DNA of 44,647 bases from Methanomicrobiales archaeon (GTDB lineage: Archaea; Halobacteriota; Methanomicrobia; Methanomicrobiales; JACTUA01): positions 86,536 to 131,182 of the forward strand of contig JASEFH010000006.1 of the NCBI GenBank assembly GCA_030019205.1. The letters run 5' to 3'. Below are positions 8,643 through 17,284 of the stretch, one piece after another. The notes under the pieces were generated by a model. The model ran no database searches, had not been told where the DNA came from, and saw only the letters and a list, made by a program, of their open reading frames with translations. Positions within the stretch are counted from its first letter, which is position 1; each line of letters opens with the position of its first letter. The position numbers and the translations under genes are program-made.

Positions 8643-8712
8643 TTAAAAAAATACCTGATTAGTCACATGAGTTGCATAATGTATATATTAATACACTGCA
8701 TACAGGAGATCT
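8643..8712 (+). promoter_or_regulatory. trpB2 promoter region with dyad
   Basis: An A-rich TATA-like stretch lies at 8643-8652. Downstream is a dyad TGTAT (8680-8684)-N6-ATACA (8691-8695), flanked by TGCA at 8673-8676 and 8697-8700. A good ribosome-binding site AGGAG (8704-8708) precedes ATG 8713. The dyad may be a repressor operator; methanogen Trp regulators such as TrpY bind TGTACA-type boxes, so an amino-acid-responsive site is possible but unproven. Confidence 0.45.
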
Positions 8713-10071
8713 ATGCAGACGAAAATCCTCCTGAGTGAGGACCAGATGCCGCGGCAGTGGTACAATATCCAGGCAGATCTGCCCGCGCCGCTGGATCCGC
8801 CCCTGCACCCGCAGACGCAGCAGCCCGTCACGCCCGACGATCTGAAGGCCATCTTCCCGATGGAGCTGATCCTGCAGGAGGTCAGCACCACCCGGCACAT
8901 CGATATCCCGGAAGAGATCCTGGACGTCTACCGCCTCTGGAGACCGAGCCCTCTCTACCGGGCGAGGCGCCTGGAGCAGCATCTCAAGACTCCCGCGCGG
9001 ATCTACTACAAGTATGAGGGCGTGAGCCCGGCCGGCAGCCACAAGCCCAATACTGCCATTGCCCAGGCATACTACAACATGAAGGAGGGGAAAGAGCGCC
9101 TGGCGACCGAGACCGGAGCCGGCCAGTGGGGATCGGCGCTCGCCCTGGCCACCCAGCTCTTCGGCCTGGAGTGCACGGTGTACATGGTCCGCGCCAGCTA
9201 CCTCCAGAAACCCTACCGCAAGATGATGATGCAGGCCTGGGGCGCCGAGTGCCTCCCGAGCCCCACGACCCGCACGGCCTCCGGGCGGGCGGTGCTCGAG
9301 AAGGATCCGGACACCTCGGGAAGCCTGGGGATCGCCATCTCGGAGGCGGTGGAGGATGCCGCGACCCACGAGAACACCAACTACGCACTCGGCTCCGTGC
9401 TCAACCACGTCTGCCTCCACCAGACCGTCATCGGCCTGGAGACCCGCGAGCAGCTGGCGAGTGTGGATGCCTATCCCGACGTCGTCATCGGCTGCGTCGG
9501 AGGCGGGTCCAACTTCGCCGGCATGTCGTTCCCCTTCGCGGGAGACAAGGTGAAGGGGAAGCATCCCGACACCGAGATCGTTGCCGTGGAGCCCGCCGCA
9601 TGCCCCACGCTCACCAAAGGGCTCTACACCTACGATTACGGCGACGTGGCCGGGCTGACCCCGCTCCTGAAGATGTTCACCCTGGGCCACGACTTCGTCC
9701 CGCCGCCGATCCACGCGGGCGGTCTGCGCTACCACGGGGATTCGCCGATCGTCTCGCGGCTGGTCCACGACGGGGTCGCCCGCGCCGTCGCCTACCACCA
9801 GAACGAGGTCTTCGAGGCGGCGGTCACGTTCGCCCGGACGGAGGGGATCATCGTCGCCCCCGAGGCCGCCCACGCGGTGAAGGCGACGATCGATGCCGCG
9901 CTGGAATGCCGTGCGACGGGCGAGGCCAGGACGATCGTCTTCAACAACTCCGGGCACGGGAACTTCGATCTCTCCGCCTACGAGGCATACTTCGGCGGGA
10001 AACTTGCGGATTACGAGTATCCCGTGGAGCTGATCCGGCAGGCGCTCGCCCGCATCCCCCGGGTCGCCTGA
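8713..10071 (+). CDS. trpB: Tryptophan synthase beta chain, TrpB2 type
   Basis: 452 residues, longer than standard TrpB (about 400) and typical of TrpB2. It has the N-terminal extension ([13 protein letters not shown]), [13 protein letters not shown], the PLP lysine in [24 protein letters not shown], the PLP phosphate loop [10 protein letters not shown], and the C-terminal [10 protein letters not shown]. TrpB2 condenses indole or a related substrate with serine and does not need the TrpA partner in the same way as TrpB1; several TrpB2 enzymes prefer O-phosphoserine. No trpA lies nearby. Start ATG 8713 has AGGAG. The AcoX/NAD-kinase-like gene follows after 6 bases, so the two are probably cotranscribed. 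Confidence 0.95.
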   Translation: MQTKILLSEDQMPRQWYNIQADLPAPLDPPLHPQTQQPVTPDDLKAIFPMELILQEVSTTRHIDIPEEILDVYRLWRPSPLYRARRLEQHLKTPARIYYKYEGVSPAGSHKPNTAIAQAYYNMKEGKERLATETGAGQWGSALALATQLFGLECTVYMVRASYLQKPYRKMMMQAWGAECLPSPTTRTASGRAVLEKDPDTSGSLGIAISEAVEDAATHENTNYALGSVLNHVCLHQTVIGLETREQLASVDAYPDVVIGCVGGGSNFAGMSFPFAGDKVKGKHPDTEIVAVEPAACPTLTKGLYTYDYGDVAGLTPLLKMFTLGHDFVPPPIHAGGLRYHGDSPIVSRLVHDGVARAVAYHQNEVFEAAVTFARTEGIIVAPEAAHAVKATIDAALECRATGEARTIVFNNSGHGNFDLSAYEAYFGGKLADYEYPVELIRQALARIPRVA

Positions 10072-10077
10072 ACCGCC

Positions 10078-11193
10078 ATGCGCACCGTGGGATTCCTCAT
10101 CAACCCCATCGCCGGCATGGGGGGGGCCGTGGGCCTGAAGGGGACGGACGGGCAGGTCGACGAAGCCCTCTCCCGCGGTGCGGTCCCGCAGGCCGGCAGC
10201 CGCGCAGTGCGGGCGCTCCGGGGACTGAAGGGCATCCGCTTTCTCTGCTGCTCCGGGGCGATGGGCGAGGAGGCCCTGCGGGAGGCCGGCATAGCCGATT
10301 ATGCCGTGGCGTATACGGCGCCCCGCGTCACATCCGCCGAAGACACCCGGGCCGCCTGCCGCGCATTCCTGGCGAGGGGGGCGGACCTGATCCTCTTCTG
10401 CGGGGGGGACGGCACCGCCCGGGACGTGTTCGACGTCGTGGACCGGACCGTTCCCATCCTGGGCATCCCGGCCGGCGTGAAGATGTACTCGGCCGTCTTC
10501 GCCGTCACGCCGGACGCCGTGCGGGAGATCCTGGACCTGCCCGATCCCCCCCTGCGGGACTCCGAGGTGATGGACGTGGACGAGGAGGCCTACCGTGACG
10601 GGGTGCTCGCCACCCGCCTGCACGGGTATGCCCGCACCCCGTATATCCCCAGCGCCGTCCAGGCGGGCAAGGCCGTCTTCGAATCGTCGGACGAGGAGCG
10701 GGCAAAAGAGGAGATCGCCCGCTTCATCGCCGAGGTGATGCTGCCGGATACGCTGTATATCCTGGGGGCCGGCACCACGGTGGAGGCGATCGCCCGCCGC
10801 CTCGGGATCGGGAAGACCCTGCTTGGCGCGGATGCCGTGCTGAACGGACGGCTCGTCGCCCGGGATCTGGACGAGAAGGCCCTCCGGGAACTCGTGGAGG
10901 ACGGAAACCGCTCCAAACTCATCGTCAGCCCCATCGGGGCCCAGGGTTTCATCCTCGGACGGGGCACGCAGCCGATCAGCCCCGCCGTGATCCGCCGGAT
11001 CGGGATCGAGAACATCATCGTCGTCGGCACCCCCCACAAACTGCGGGAGACCCCGGCGCTCTACGTGGACAGCGGGGATCCCCGCCTCGACGCCGCGTTC
11101 GGGGACTCCGTGCTGGTCGTCTGCGGCTACCGCATGGCCCAGCGGAAGAGGATCGCCCACCCGCGCCGGGAAACGGCGGCGGCGCCGTGCTGA
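10078..11193 (+). CDS. ATP-NAD/AcoX kinase family protein
   Basis: 371 residues. The N-terminus MRTVGFLINPIAGMGG and the LILFCGGDGTARDVFD segment (GGDGT nucleotide-binding motif, about residues 108-113) are hallmarks of the NAD-kinase/diacylglycerol-kinase fold in its COG3199 (AcoX-like) branch. AGVKMYSAVFA and the C-terminal IGAQGFILGRGTQPISP match the same branch. The substrate of archaeal COG3199 proteins is not established; phosphorylation of NAD or a related small molecule is the family inference. It follows trpB2 by 6 bases with no obvious ribosome-binding site. A conventional NadK is a less likely identity because of the length and C-terminal region. Confidence 0.85.
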   Translation: MRTVGFLINPIAGMGGAVGLKGTDGQVDEALSRGAVPQAGSRAVRALRGLKGIRFLCCSGAMGEEALREAGIADYAVAYTAPRVTSAEDTRAACRAFLARGADLILFCGGDGTARDVFDVVDRTVPILGIPAGVKMYSAVFAVTPDAVREILDLPDPPLRDSEVMDVDEEAYRDGVLATRLHGYARTPYIPSAVQAGKAVFESSDEERAKEEIARFIAEVMLPDTLYILGAGTTVEAIARRLGIGKTLLGADAVLNGRLVARDLDEKALRELVEDGNRSKLIVSPIGAQGFILGRGTQPISPAVIRRIGIENIIVVGTPHKLRETPALYVDSGDPRLDAAFGDSVLVVCGYRMAQRKRIAHPRRETAAAPC

Positions 11194-11337
11194 TCCGCCC
11201 CGGGGTTCCGGCGGCTGGGACCGCCCCTTGAGGACGAAGATCTCGCCGACGAAGAGGGCGACGGCAGGCACGGTCGTCAGGAGGATGGCAGGCAAACGCA
11301 ACGCTGCCTGCCCCCCCCCTCGCTCGCGGGCGCCGAT

Positions 11338-11865
11338 TCATCCGGGCAGGCGCTGCTTCTGCCCCCGTGCCGGGGCCGCACGCGCCGTGGCCCTCCGCTG
11401 AAGCACGACGAGCCCGGCATACATCGGTACGACCACGACCGGGAAGGTCAGGTCGTAGACGAGGACCATCCCGGCGTTGTTCGGCGCGAGGTTGCCCCTG
11501 GCAACGATCTCGTTGACGTGCCCGATCCCGGCGCCGATGTAGAATACGCTCCCGGCAACCACCGCCGCAAGTCAGAACGAGTCGCGGAACCGGTACGCGA
11601 GCAGGCCCAGCGAAGCGACGGCGAGGTTCGCGACCGCGACCTCCCGCTGGAAGGGGTTGCCCGCCGGCCAGCCAATCGAGGCGGCGATCTCGTCCGCGGC
11701 GAGGGTATGGCCGACGACCCCGGCGATCCCGAACCCGACGGCGAGCGACCGGAGAACCGGGATCTCAAGCACCCGGATCCGCGAGAGCGTCTTTCGCTCG
11801 CGGATGAGGTGCACGACGGCGGCAAACGCCGTGAGCATGAGGAGAAAAGCCCAGATGGAGAACAA
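11338..11865 (-). pseudogene. DUF6790-type membrane protein gene interrupted by an in-frame TGA
   Basis: Two stretches in the same frame are separated by one TGA (11572-11574): an upstream part ending ...LLAYRFRDSF and a downstream part resuming LAAVVAGSVFYIGAGIGHV. Joined, they give about 175 residues with four membrane segments and the family-like GWPAGNPFQREVAVANLA and GNLAPNNAG motifs. Homologues, as I recall them, have Trp where the stop falls, so a single TGG to TGA change is the likely cause. The first possible start is TTG 11865; a better ATG (11878) lies one frame off across an AAATTT tract, so a second small lesion near the start is possible. It is a pseudogene unless the stop is read through or is a sequencing error. 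Confidence 0.72.
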
Positions 11866-12286
11866 ATTTGCGTTTCATGCCCTCAGGGAAAAATTTTTCG
11901 AAAATACCCGAATTCCAGGACGATAGGGCAGATCCCGGGGACCTGTATCCGTCCCGCCCCGACCCATTTGTGCCACGCCCGTCATGGCGTAGCCTGATGA
12001 TACCCCATGTGCGGACTGCATCTACCCCAACGTCGGCGAAGCAGCCCGACGGGGCGGACCCCGCGAACGCTGGCATCGCCGGTGCCTCGATCGGCATACC
12101 ATCTCCTATGATCCCGCCCGACCCCGCCGATTGCGAACCGATCACATCCGGTTTTGCATCTCTTCGTACATGCGCATCGGCATCACTTCCGGGACATTTG
12201 CGACAATATACCGAATCGTCTTCTCCCGCTCTTCATCGCCGGTGCCCCCATTTCCATACCTTCCTGACGGCAATACGATCGATTTT
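11866..12286. other. Spacer without recognised gene
   Basis: This stretch lies between the DUF6790 remnant and the end of the restriction-modification gene. Base composition becomes more mixed toward 12,290. I find no conserved-looking reading frame, RNA gene or strong inverted repeat. Confidence 0.5.
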
Positions 12287-15200
12287 CTACTGCACTGCCC
12301 GTTCGATCAGCCCAATCTCTTCTTCCGATAGCCCGTAGAGTTCGTACACCAGCGCGTCGATCCTCCTGTCAGTCGCCTCGATCTCGCGCCGGATGAACGT
12401 TTTATCCTGCTCCGTTCTCGCATCGGCGAGACGCCGGTTCAGGTCGAGCATGGTCTCGACGAGGGCGACCATGCGATTGTGGCGGGCGGCGTCGGCGGGG
12501 TCGGAGAAGTCGATGGTGCAGATGGAGAAATCTTTGAAAAATACATAGCTCGGTTCATAAAATCCACCTCGAAGTTTTGGTAGAATGAGCTTAAAAAGAA
12601 AATTATTGAGTTTACTATTAAGAATACCCAAGAGATATTTATCATCCATCGAAATTATGAAACATTTTTGATTTGTATAATTTGAAACGGCATCATAAGT
12701 GAATTCAGGCTTTTTACAAATATTTGGATAAACAATCTTCCGTTTTTCAAACTCTTTATAATAATCAACCGTATCCTGAATTTCATACCATTGATACGAA
12801 CCCGGTTTTCTCCCTACCCATTCTCCTTTCCATTCCTTCGGTCTGGGCATCAGCTCCTGTTTAAACTTACTGAGGTATGCCTTAATCACAGGATACTCGT
12901 TTATATTGATGCCTCTTCGTGTGAAAATCAGGAATTTGTCAGGTTTCAAAGGCTGATACCGCTTCACATCCCGCCCTAACAGAAACGGCTTGATGATCTC
13001 CGCACTTCTTGGATCCCCGGCGATCAGGCGATCCCTCGTCTCCGTATCGATGATAAACGCCCTGTTCAGCCCGGTAAGGACTCCGCGATAGATCTTTCCC
13101 TGCACGTACTCGCCCAGCGGAACGCCGCCGCCCCGGATCTTCTTCAGCAGCGCGCTGATCCGCCCGTCCACGAGCGACCAGCCGTTATCATCCAGGTCAT
13201 CCACCCTCACCGGGCGGCTGGCCTCCCTGACATACTCGCAGAGATCAGGGAAATCCAGCGACGCAACCTGCGTGACCGGGAACGTCTCGTCGGGCGGCCC
13301 GGGAGATACCCGCAGGATGCACGGATAGGTCGTCGCCCCGCGGAACACCGGCAGGTCGCCGAAGTCCACGATCTCGCGGATCTTCTTCTGCTTCAGCCAC
13401 CCCCGGAGCGGCTTTCCATAGTTCGCACGCATCCATTTGTTCGCGACAATGTAGCCGAACTGCCCGCCGGGGCGGAGGAGCGAGACTCCCTTCTCTATGA
13501 AGTAGGTGTACAGGTCGGCAACGCCATGATAGACCGCAAACCGCTTCTTCGCGTACTCCTTGAACTCCTGCCCGAGCGTCTCCTGCCGCACATACGGCGG
13601 ATTGCCGATGACCGCATCGAACCCGCCGCGCCGCATGATCCCGGCGAACTCCCGCTCCCAGTCGAACGCGTTGATCCGCATGCGCTCCTCGATGCCGGGC
13701 TGGAAGGCGGGATCGTCGTAGATGTCGGAGGAGACGAGCGAGTTCCCGCACTTGATGTTGTCGTGCAGGCTCGGGAGCGCCCGCTCGGCGAACAGCGTCA
13801 GCTGTTTCGATACGGTCTCTTCGCTCTCGTCCTCGAGAACCTTCAGGAGAAGGGAGAGTTTCGTCACCCCGACGGCCTGCCGGTCGATGTCCACGCCGTA
13901 GATGTTGTTCAGGAGGATGCGCTTCCGTTCGGCGGTGGTCAGCTTCCAGTCGCTCCGCACCCGCGAGTCGGTCCCGTTCGCCGCCTTGTAGATCGGGAGT
14001 TGCTGCGGTGCGGCATCCCGCCTCTTCCCCCGACCGGGCTGTTTCGGCTGTTCCGGGGCAGGCGGCAGGAGTGCCCTGACTTCGGGGGAGGCCGCCCCCT
14101 TCTCCTTGATCACCGGGACCAGGTGCTCGATGTACCAGTCCCGGTGCCAGTTCAGCAGGAACTGGTATGCGCCGAGCAGGAACGAACCCGAGCCGCAGGC
14201 GGGGTCGAGAATCGTGATGTCCGATACTTCCTTCGGGGTCTTCCCGCGGACGAGCTCGCCCACGGTCTGCTTGACGATGTAGTCGACGACATAGGTCGGG
14301 GTGTAGAAGACGCCGCCCGCCTTGCGCACCTCTGGCTTCTCCTCCACCTTCGCCCGGTGGCCTTCCGTCAAGCGGATCACCTTGCCCAGGAACTGCTCGT
14401 AGACCTGCCCCAGGATGTCTGCGGGGATTGCCGAGAACTCGTACGGGCTTTCGGGGTAGTAGAGGCGGCGGATGATCGCTTTTATCACATCGTCGTCGAT
14501 CGATAGAGATAGCGTCAGGGCATCGGGGGATTCGCCCCGCCCCGGCTCCTCCCGGAAGTAGAACAAGCCGGAGTTGTAGCGATCATCGGCGTGGCGGAAG
14601 AGCTCGCAGAGGCGGGCATACACCCGGTCCCCCTCCATCAGCCGCTGCAGCGTGCCGTATGGCTCGATCCCCCGGTCTTCGCTGATCCGGAGAAAGATGA
14701 TGCGGTCGATCGTCAGCTGGACGGCCATATTCAGCTCTTCGACGGTGACGGCAGGATTGCGGAGCGCGATATTTTTGGCGAGGATATCGCGCCATTTCTC
14801 GATATCGGCGAGGAACGTCTCGTCGACGCCCATCGTCCCCTTCTTATCGGTCTCCGACTCGGCGAATTTGTCGAACGCGCCCTTCAGGATGCATCTCTGG
14901 GAGAAGATTTTTTCTATCCACTCCCACTGCTCGGGGTACTCCCGGTAGGTGAAGTAGCGGATCCGGGCCGTCCCCGCGGTATCCCCCTTCCGGATCGGTT
15001 TCGTGCAGTCATAGACGGCGAACTCCTCGAAGTTCGTCAGGATGCTCAGCTTCAGCCCGGCATTCCAGGCATACCGCCGCAGCTGGAGAGCCGATTCCGT
15101 ATCGTCCCGGAGCCTCACGGAGGGTTTCTTCGCCTCGACGATGAACTTCCTGACACCCCCGATCCGGAATGAGTAGTCAAGGTAGTTCGTCTGCCCGCGT

Positions 15201-15415
15201 ATCCGGATCGGATCCTCGTGGGCGACCTCCTTATACGCCTCGGAGAGCCCCTCCCGGTTGTCGACGTCCCAGCCAAGCGCCCTGAAGAACGGATCGATGA
15301 ACTCCCGGCGGAGCTGCGTCTCGTTGTACTGCCCGCGCAGGTACGCGGGGCGGTGGTACTCGAACCGTTCAACCAGCAATCTGATAGCATCGGGGCAGGC
15401 TTTCGGGTCGGGCAT
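12287..15415 (-). CDS. Type IIG restriction-modification enzyme (Eco57I-like, fused nuclease and methyltransferase)
   Basis: 1042 residues. The N-terminal domain has a PD-(D/E)xK-type nuclease core, D80 in NYLDYSFRIGG and E94-A-K96 in KFIVEAKK. A helical domain follows, then an adenine N6-methyltransferase with motif I DPACGSGSFLLGAY (near residue 400) and motif IV GNPPYVRQ (near 600). A C-terminal target-recognition region ends in a helical MLDLNRRLADARTEQD stretch. One polypeptide should methylate and cut DNA, so no separate subunit is needed and none is adjacent. ATG 15415 has AGGAG seven bases upstream and is preferred over GTG 15436. A TATA box (CATTTATGG, read on the minus strand near 15450-15458) is suitably placed. 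The gene for residues about 780-970 (12,530-13,000) is noticeably more AT-rich, suggesting a swapped recognition domain. Confidence 0.92.
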   Translation of the reverse strand: MPDPKACPDAIRLLVERFEYHRPAYLRGQYNETQLRREFIDPFFRALGWDVDNREGLSEAYKEVAHEDPIRIRGQTNYLDYSFRIGGVRKFIVEAKKPSVRLRDDTESALQLRRYAWNAGLKLSILTNFEEFAVYDCTKPIRKGDTAGTARIRYFTYREYPEQWEWIEKIFSQRCILKGAFDKFAESETDKKGTMGVDETFLADIEKWRDILAKNIALRNPAVTVEELNMAVQLTIDRIIFLRISEDRGIEPYGTLQRLMEGDRVYARLCELFRHADDRYNSGLFYFREEPGRGESPDALTLSLSIDDDVIKAIIRRLYYPESPYEFSAIPADILGQVYEQFLGKVIRLTEGHRAKVEEKPEVRKAGGVFYTPTYVVDYIVKQTVGELVRGKTPKEVSDITILDPACGSGSFLLGAYQFLLNWHRDWYIEHLVPVIKEKGAASPEVRALLPPAPEQPKQPGRGKRRDAAPQQLPIYKAANGTDSRVRSDWKLTTAERKRILLNNIYGVDIDRQAVGVTKLSLLLKVLEDESEETVSKQLTLFAERALPSLHDNIKCGNSLVSSDIYDDPAFQPGIEERMRINAFDWEREFAGIMRRGGFDAVIGNPPYVRQETLGQEFKEYAKKRFAVYHGVADLYTYFIEKGVSLLRPGGQFGYIVANKWMRANYGKPLRGWLKQKKIREIVDFGDLPVFRGATTYPCILRVSPGPPDETFPVTQVASLDFPDLCEYVREASRPVRVDDLDDNGWSLVDGRISALLKKIRGGGVPLGEYVQGKIYRGVLTGLNRAFIIDTETRDRLIAGDPRSAEIIKPFLLGRDVKRYQPLKPDKFLIFTRRGININEYPVIKAYLSKFKQELMPRPKEWKGEWVGRKPGSYQWYEIQDTVDYYKEFEKRKIVYPNICKKPEFTYDAVSNYTNQKCFIISMDDKYLLGILNSKLNNFLFKLILPKLRGGFYEPSYVFFKDFSICTIDFSDPADAARHNRMVALVETMLDLNRRLADARTEQDKTFIRREIEATDRRIDALVYELYGLSEEEIGLIERAVQ

Positions 15416-15436
15416 ACACGGGCTCCTGTAGTACAC

Positions 15437-15725
15437 TTTCGGAGCGGAGAGCCATAAATGGGTTGCTATTTGCTGATAAAGAGGATAATGTCAGGGTATT
15501 TTACCATAGGCAGCGAATATTCTGCTCGAAATTTTTGTATTCATGCCGGATGATTGCAGGTGCTGATAAGGATTGGCAGTTGATTGGGTTCTGTTGAAGC
15601 GATGAGAAAAAGGAGGGGTGGGCTGTCATCGCCGGGAGGGTTCCGTCACCAAGGGCCTGTTCTGATCCGTCGCCACATTTGGCAACGACTGCAAGAGTCT
15701 GTTGATCGCCCGTATGTCTCGTTAA
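15437..15725. other. Spacer upstream of the restriction-modification gene
   Basis: The left part is AT-rich and carries the minus-strand promoter of the restriction-modification gene. The right part abuts the 3' end of the pilin remnant. No gene is seen. Confidence 0.45.
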
Positions 15726-16027
15726 TCACACCTTGGATCCGACAGATGGTGTGAGTTCACCCGTTTCCCCTGCATCTTCGCACTCTTCCCAGGATGTACC
15801 ATTCAGAGTAACAGTAAGTCCGGCAACATCTGCAGCATCTGCTCTGCCCTGGTTTGTAACAATTATCTGGCTATCGGAAACAATTGCTGTTGCTGCAACA
15901 TTCTTCGTTGCTGATACGTCTCCGGCCATCCCAAACACGAACGTTGCAATGACTGCAGCGAGGATCCCTGTGATCGCCACCATCACCCCGGTGACCGTCG
16001 ATACTGCTTATTATCTGTAAATCTCAT
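15726..16027 (-). pseudogene. Archaeal type IV pilin gene with a frameshift in the signal peptide
   Basis: ATG 16027 follows a strong GAGGGGG ribosome-binding site and encodes MRFTDNK before running into a stop at 15983-15985. One base out of frame, the DNA from 16007 encodes AVSTVTGVMVAITGILAAV, the typical archaeal class III signal/pilin hydrophobic core, then about 65 residues of pilin-like globular region (VAATAIVSDSQIIVTNQGR, TVTLNGTSWEECED). Restoring one base after position 16010 (in the AATAA tract) would join MRFTDN and AVSTVTGV perfectly. The intact protein would be about 100 residues, secreted and assembled into a surface filament. As written it is a pseudogene, or a sequencing error in a short A-rich tract. 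Confidence 0.75.
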
Positions 16028-16177
16028 GCTTTTCCCCCTCTCTATCTGATATCCTGAGATCGCCGGGGCTGCTAAACCGCCGCCGCCATCAGGATAGAAA
16101 CGAGATTCTGGGTGCCATGCACATTCGAAAGTAAAGCCATTTATCTCCTGACCACCGAGCTCCTTAAAGTTGAGCGC

Positions 16178-16550
16178 ATGGAGATCGTAACGGCTGACAA
16201 AATCCTCGAGATCCACCAGGATATCATCAGCAGATTTGGAGGGACAAACGGTGTCCTGAATCTTGGGACTCTCGATTATCTGGTTTACAGGGCTAGCCGG
16301 GAAACCGATCCCTATCGGCGAGCGGCGCCAGTTCTCTACCACATCGGGGTTCGACATCCATTCATTGACGGGAATAAGCGGACAGCGTTCATGGTGGCCG
16401 ATACTATCCTCGGGGAGGCCGGACACCATATTGTCGCCGAATGAAGACGAAGTGGTCTCATTCATGCTGAGTGTCGCCAGATATGAACAGGATATGACGA
16501 CAATAGAGCAATGGCTAAAAAAGAAGGCGAAAAAATCAGAGCTTGCTTAA
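16178..16550 (+). pseudogene. Doc/Fic-family toxin gene with +1 frameshift after the catalytic motif
   Basis: From ATG 16178 the frame encodes MEIVTADKILEIHQDIISRF, then YHIGVRHPFIDGNKRTAFMV, which carries a complete Fic motif HPFxDGNKRTA. It stops at 16442-16444 (HHIVAE-stop). Skipping a single G at 16439 continues into NEDEVVSFMLSVARYEQDM and on to LKKKAKKSELA with a stop at 16548. The joined protein is about 123 residues, the normal Doc length. Doc toxins phosphorylate elongation factor Tu; death-on-curing proteins are neutralised by a cognate antitoxin. No antitoxin gene is adjacent. The product as written loses about 36 C-terminal residues but keeps the catalytic loop. It could be an inactivated toxin, a programmed frameshift, or a sequencing error. 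Confidence 0.78.
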
Positions 16551-16939
16551 TCTCTCAAGCGCCCGCTGATTCCGCTGTATAGAGGCCTCGAAAATGCGAC
16601 GCTCGTTAGCAGTTAAGGCCTTTTTGCGCTCTCTTATTTTTCCCCGGTATGCGTCGATCCGGCCATACTGTCCCCCTGTTCTCCCATGCGAGCATTCCTG
16701 TTGAACTATAAAAGTATCGTAGAAATGTAACCAACAATCCTGAAGGAACGATCGGCTTGGAATGCATCGAATACGATGGGAGGATTTGAAACCCTGAACT
16801 CCTGCGCCAGCCCGTAGAGGGGATCGGTCCCATCCGGGACGAAGACCGTCCGCGGCTGTACCGGGAGATTGCCGATCACACCCGCCCCATCCTTGAGGAG
16901 CGGCAGAACCGTGCATAATCTCAATTCTCCCTTTTTCAT
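16536..16939 (-). pseudogene. Possible decayed or short hypothetical gene(s)
   Basis: ATG 16939 (GGAG two bases upstream, close) opens a 77-residue frame (MKKGELRLCTVLPLLKDGAG ... RSFRIVGYISTILL) ending at 16706. A different frame downstream ends at 16536 with a charged helical tail (RKKALTANERRIFEASIQRN). Both stretches have gene-like codon use, but they do not join and I recognise neither. They may be pieces of one broken gene or chance frames. Confidence 0.3.
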
Positions 16940-17284
16940 CTCTCCATTTCTTCCGATTCGCGGCGATCGGGATACATATCGCAGACTTGTTATTTCAGAC
17001 CTGTTCGCCGTCGATTCTTCTATCGGGTGACATAGACAGGGGGCTATGATCGTCCCGGAGGCGGTTTTGATGCCCCCGGGGATGCCAGAATCGATGTCTC
17101 CCCCACCCCCCCCCACCCCCGCGCGCGGCATGCGCCCGTGGAGACGCAGATACCGTTAGCATCCGTCATGGCATGCGGGAAACTGCTCTACTGTAACCTC
17201 CGTTTTCCCAACTACAATACGGAAAGCGATCAGATGGCTGCAGAACAATAACCATTATCTCCCGGAGCCGGAGAGATCATAACG

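Noticed and set aside
8659-11301. 880-codon minus-strand open frame opposite trpB2 and the NAD-kinase-like gene
   Set aside because: The opposite strand carries two well-conserved enzymes; this frame has no recognisable domain and biased composition.
11572-11574. TGA as a selenocysteine or pyrrolysine-type recoding site in the DUF6790-like gene
   Set aside because: Pyrrolysine uses TAG, and selenocysteine is known in Methanococcales and Methanopyrus but not expected here; no SECIS-like hairpin is obvious. A Trp to stop change is simpler.
17101-17125. C-rich tract resembling a third copy of the G/C hairpin repeat
   Set aside because: It has the CCCCCACCCC pattern but no paired G-run and no AATTGCCCCC tail, so it is a simple low-complexity tract.
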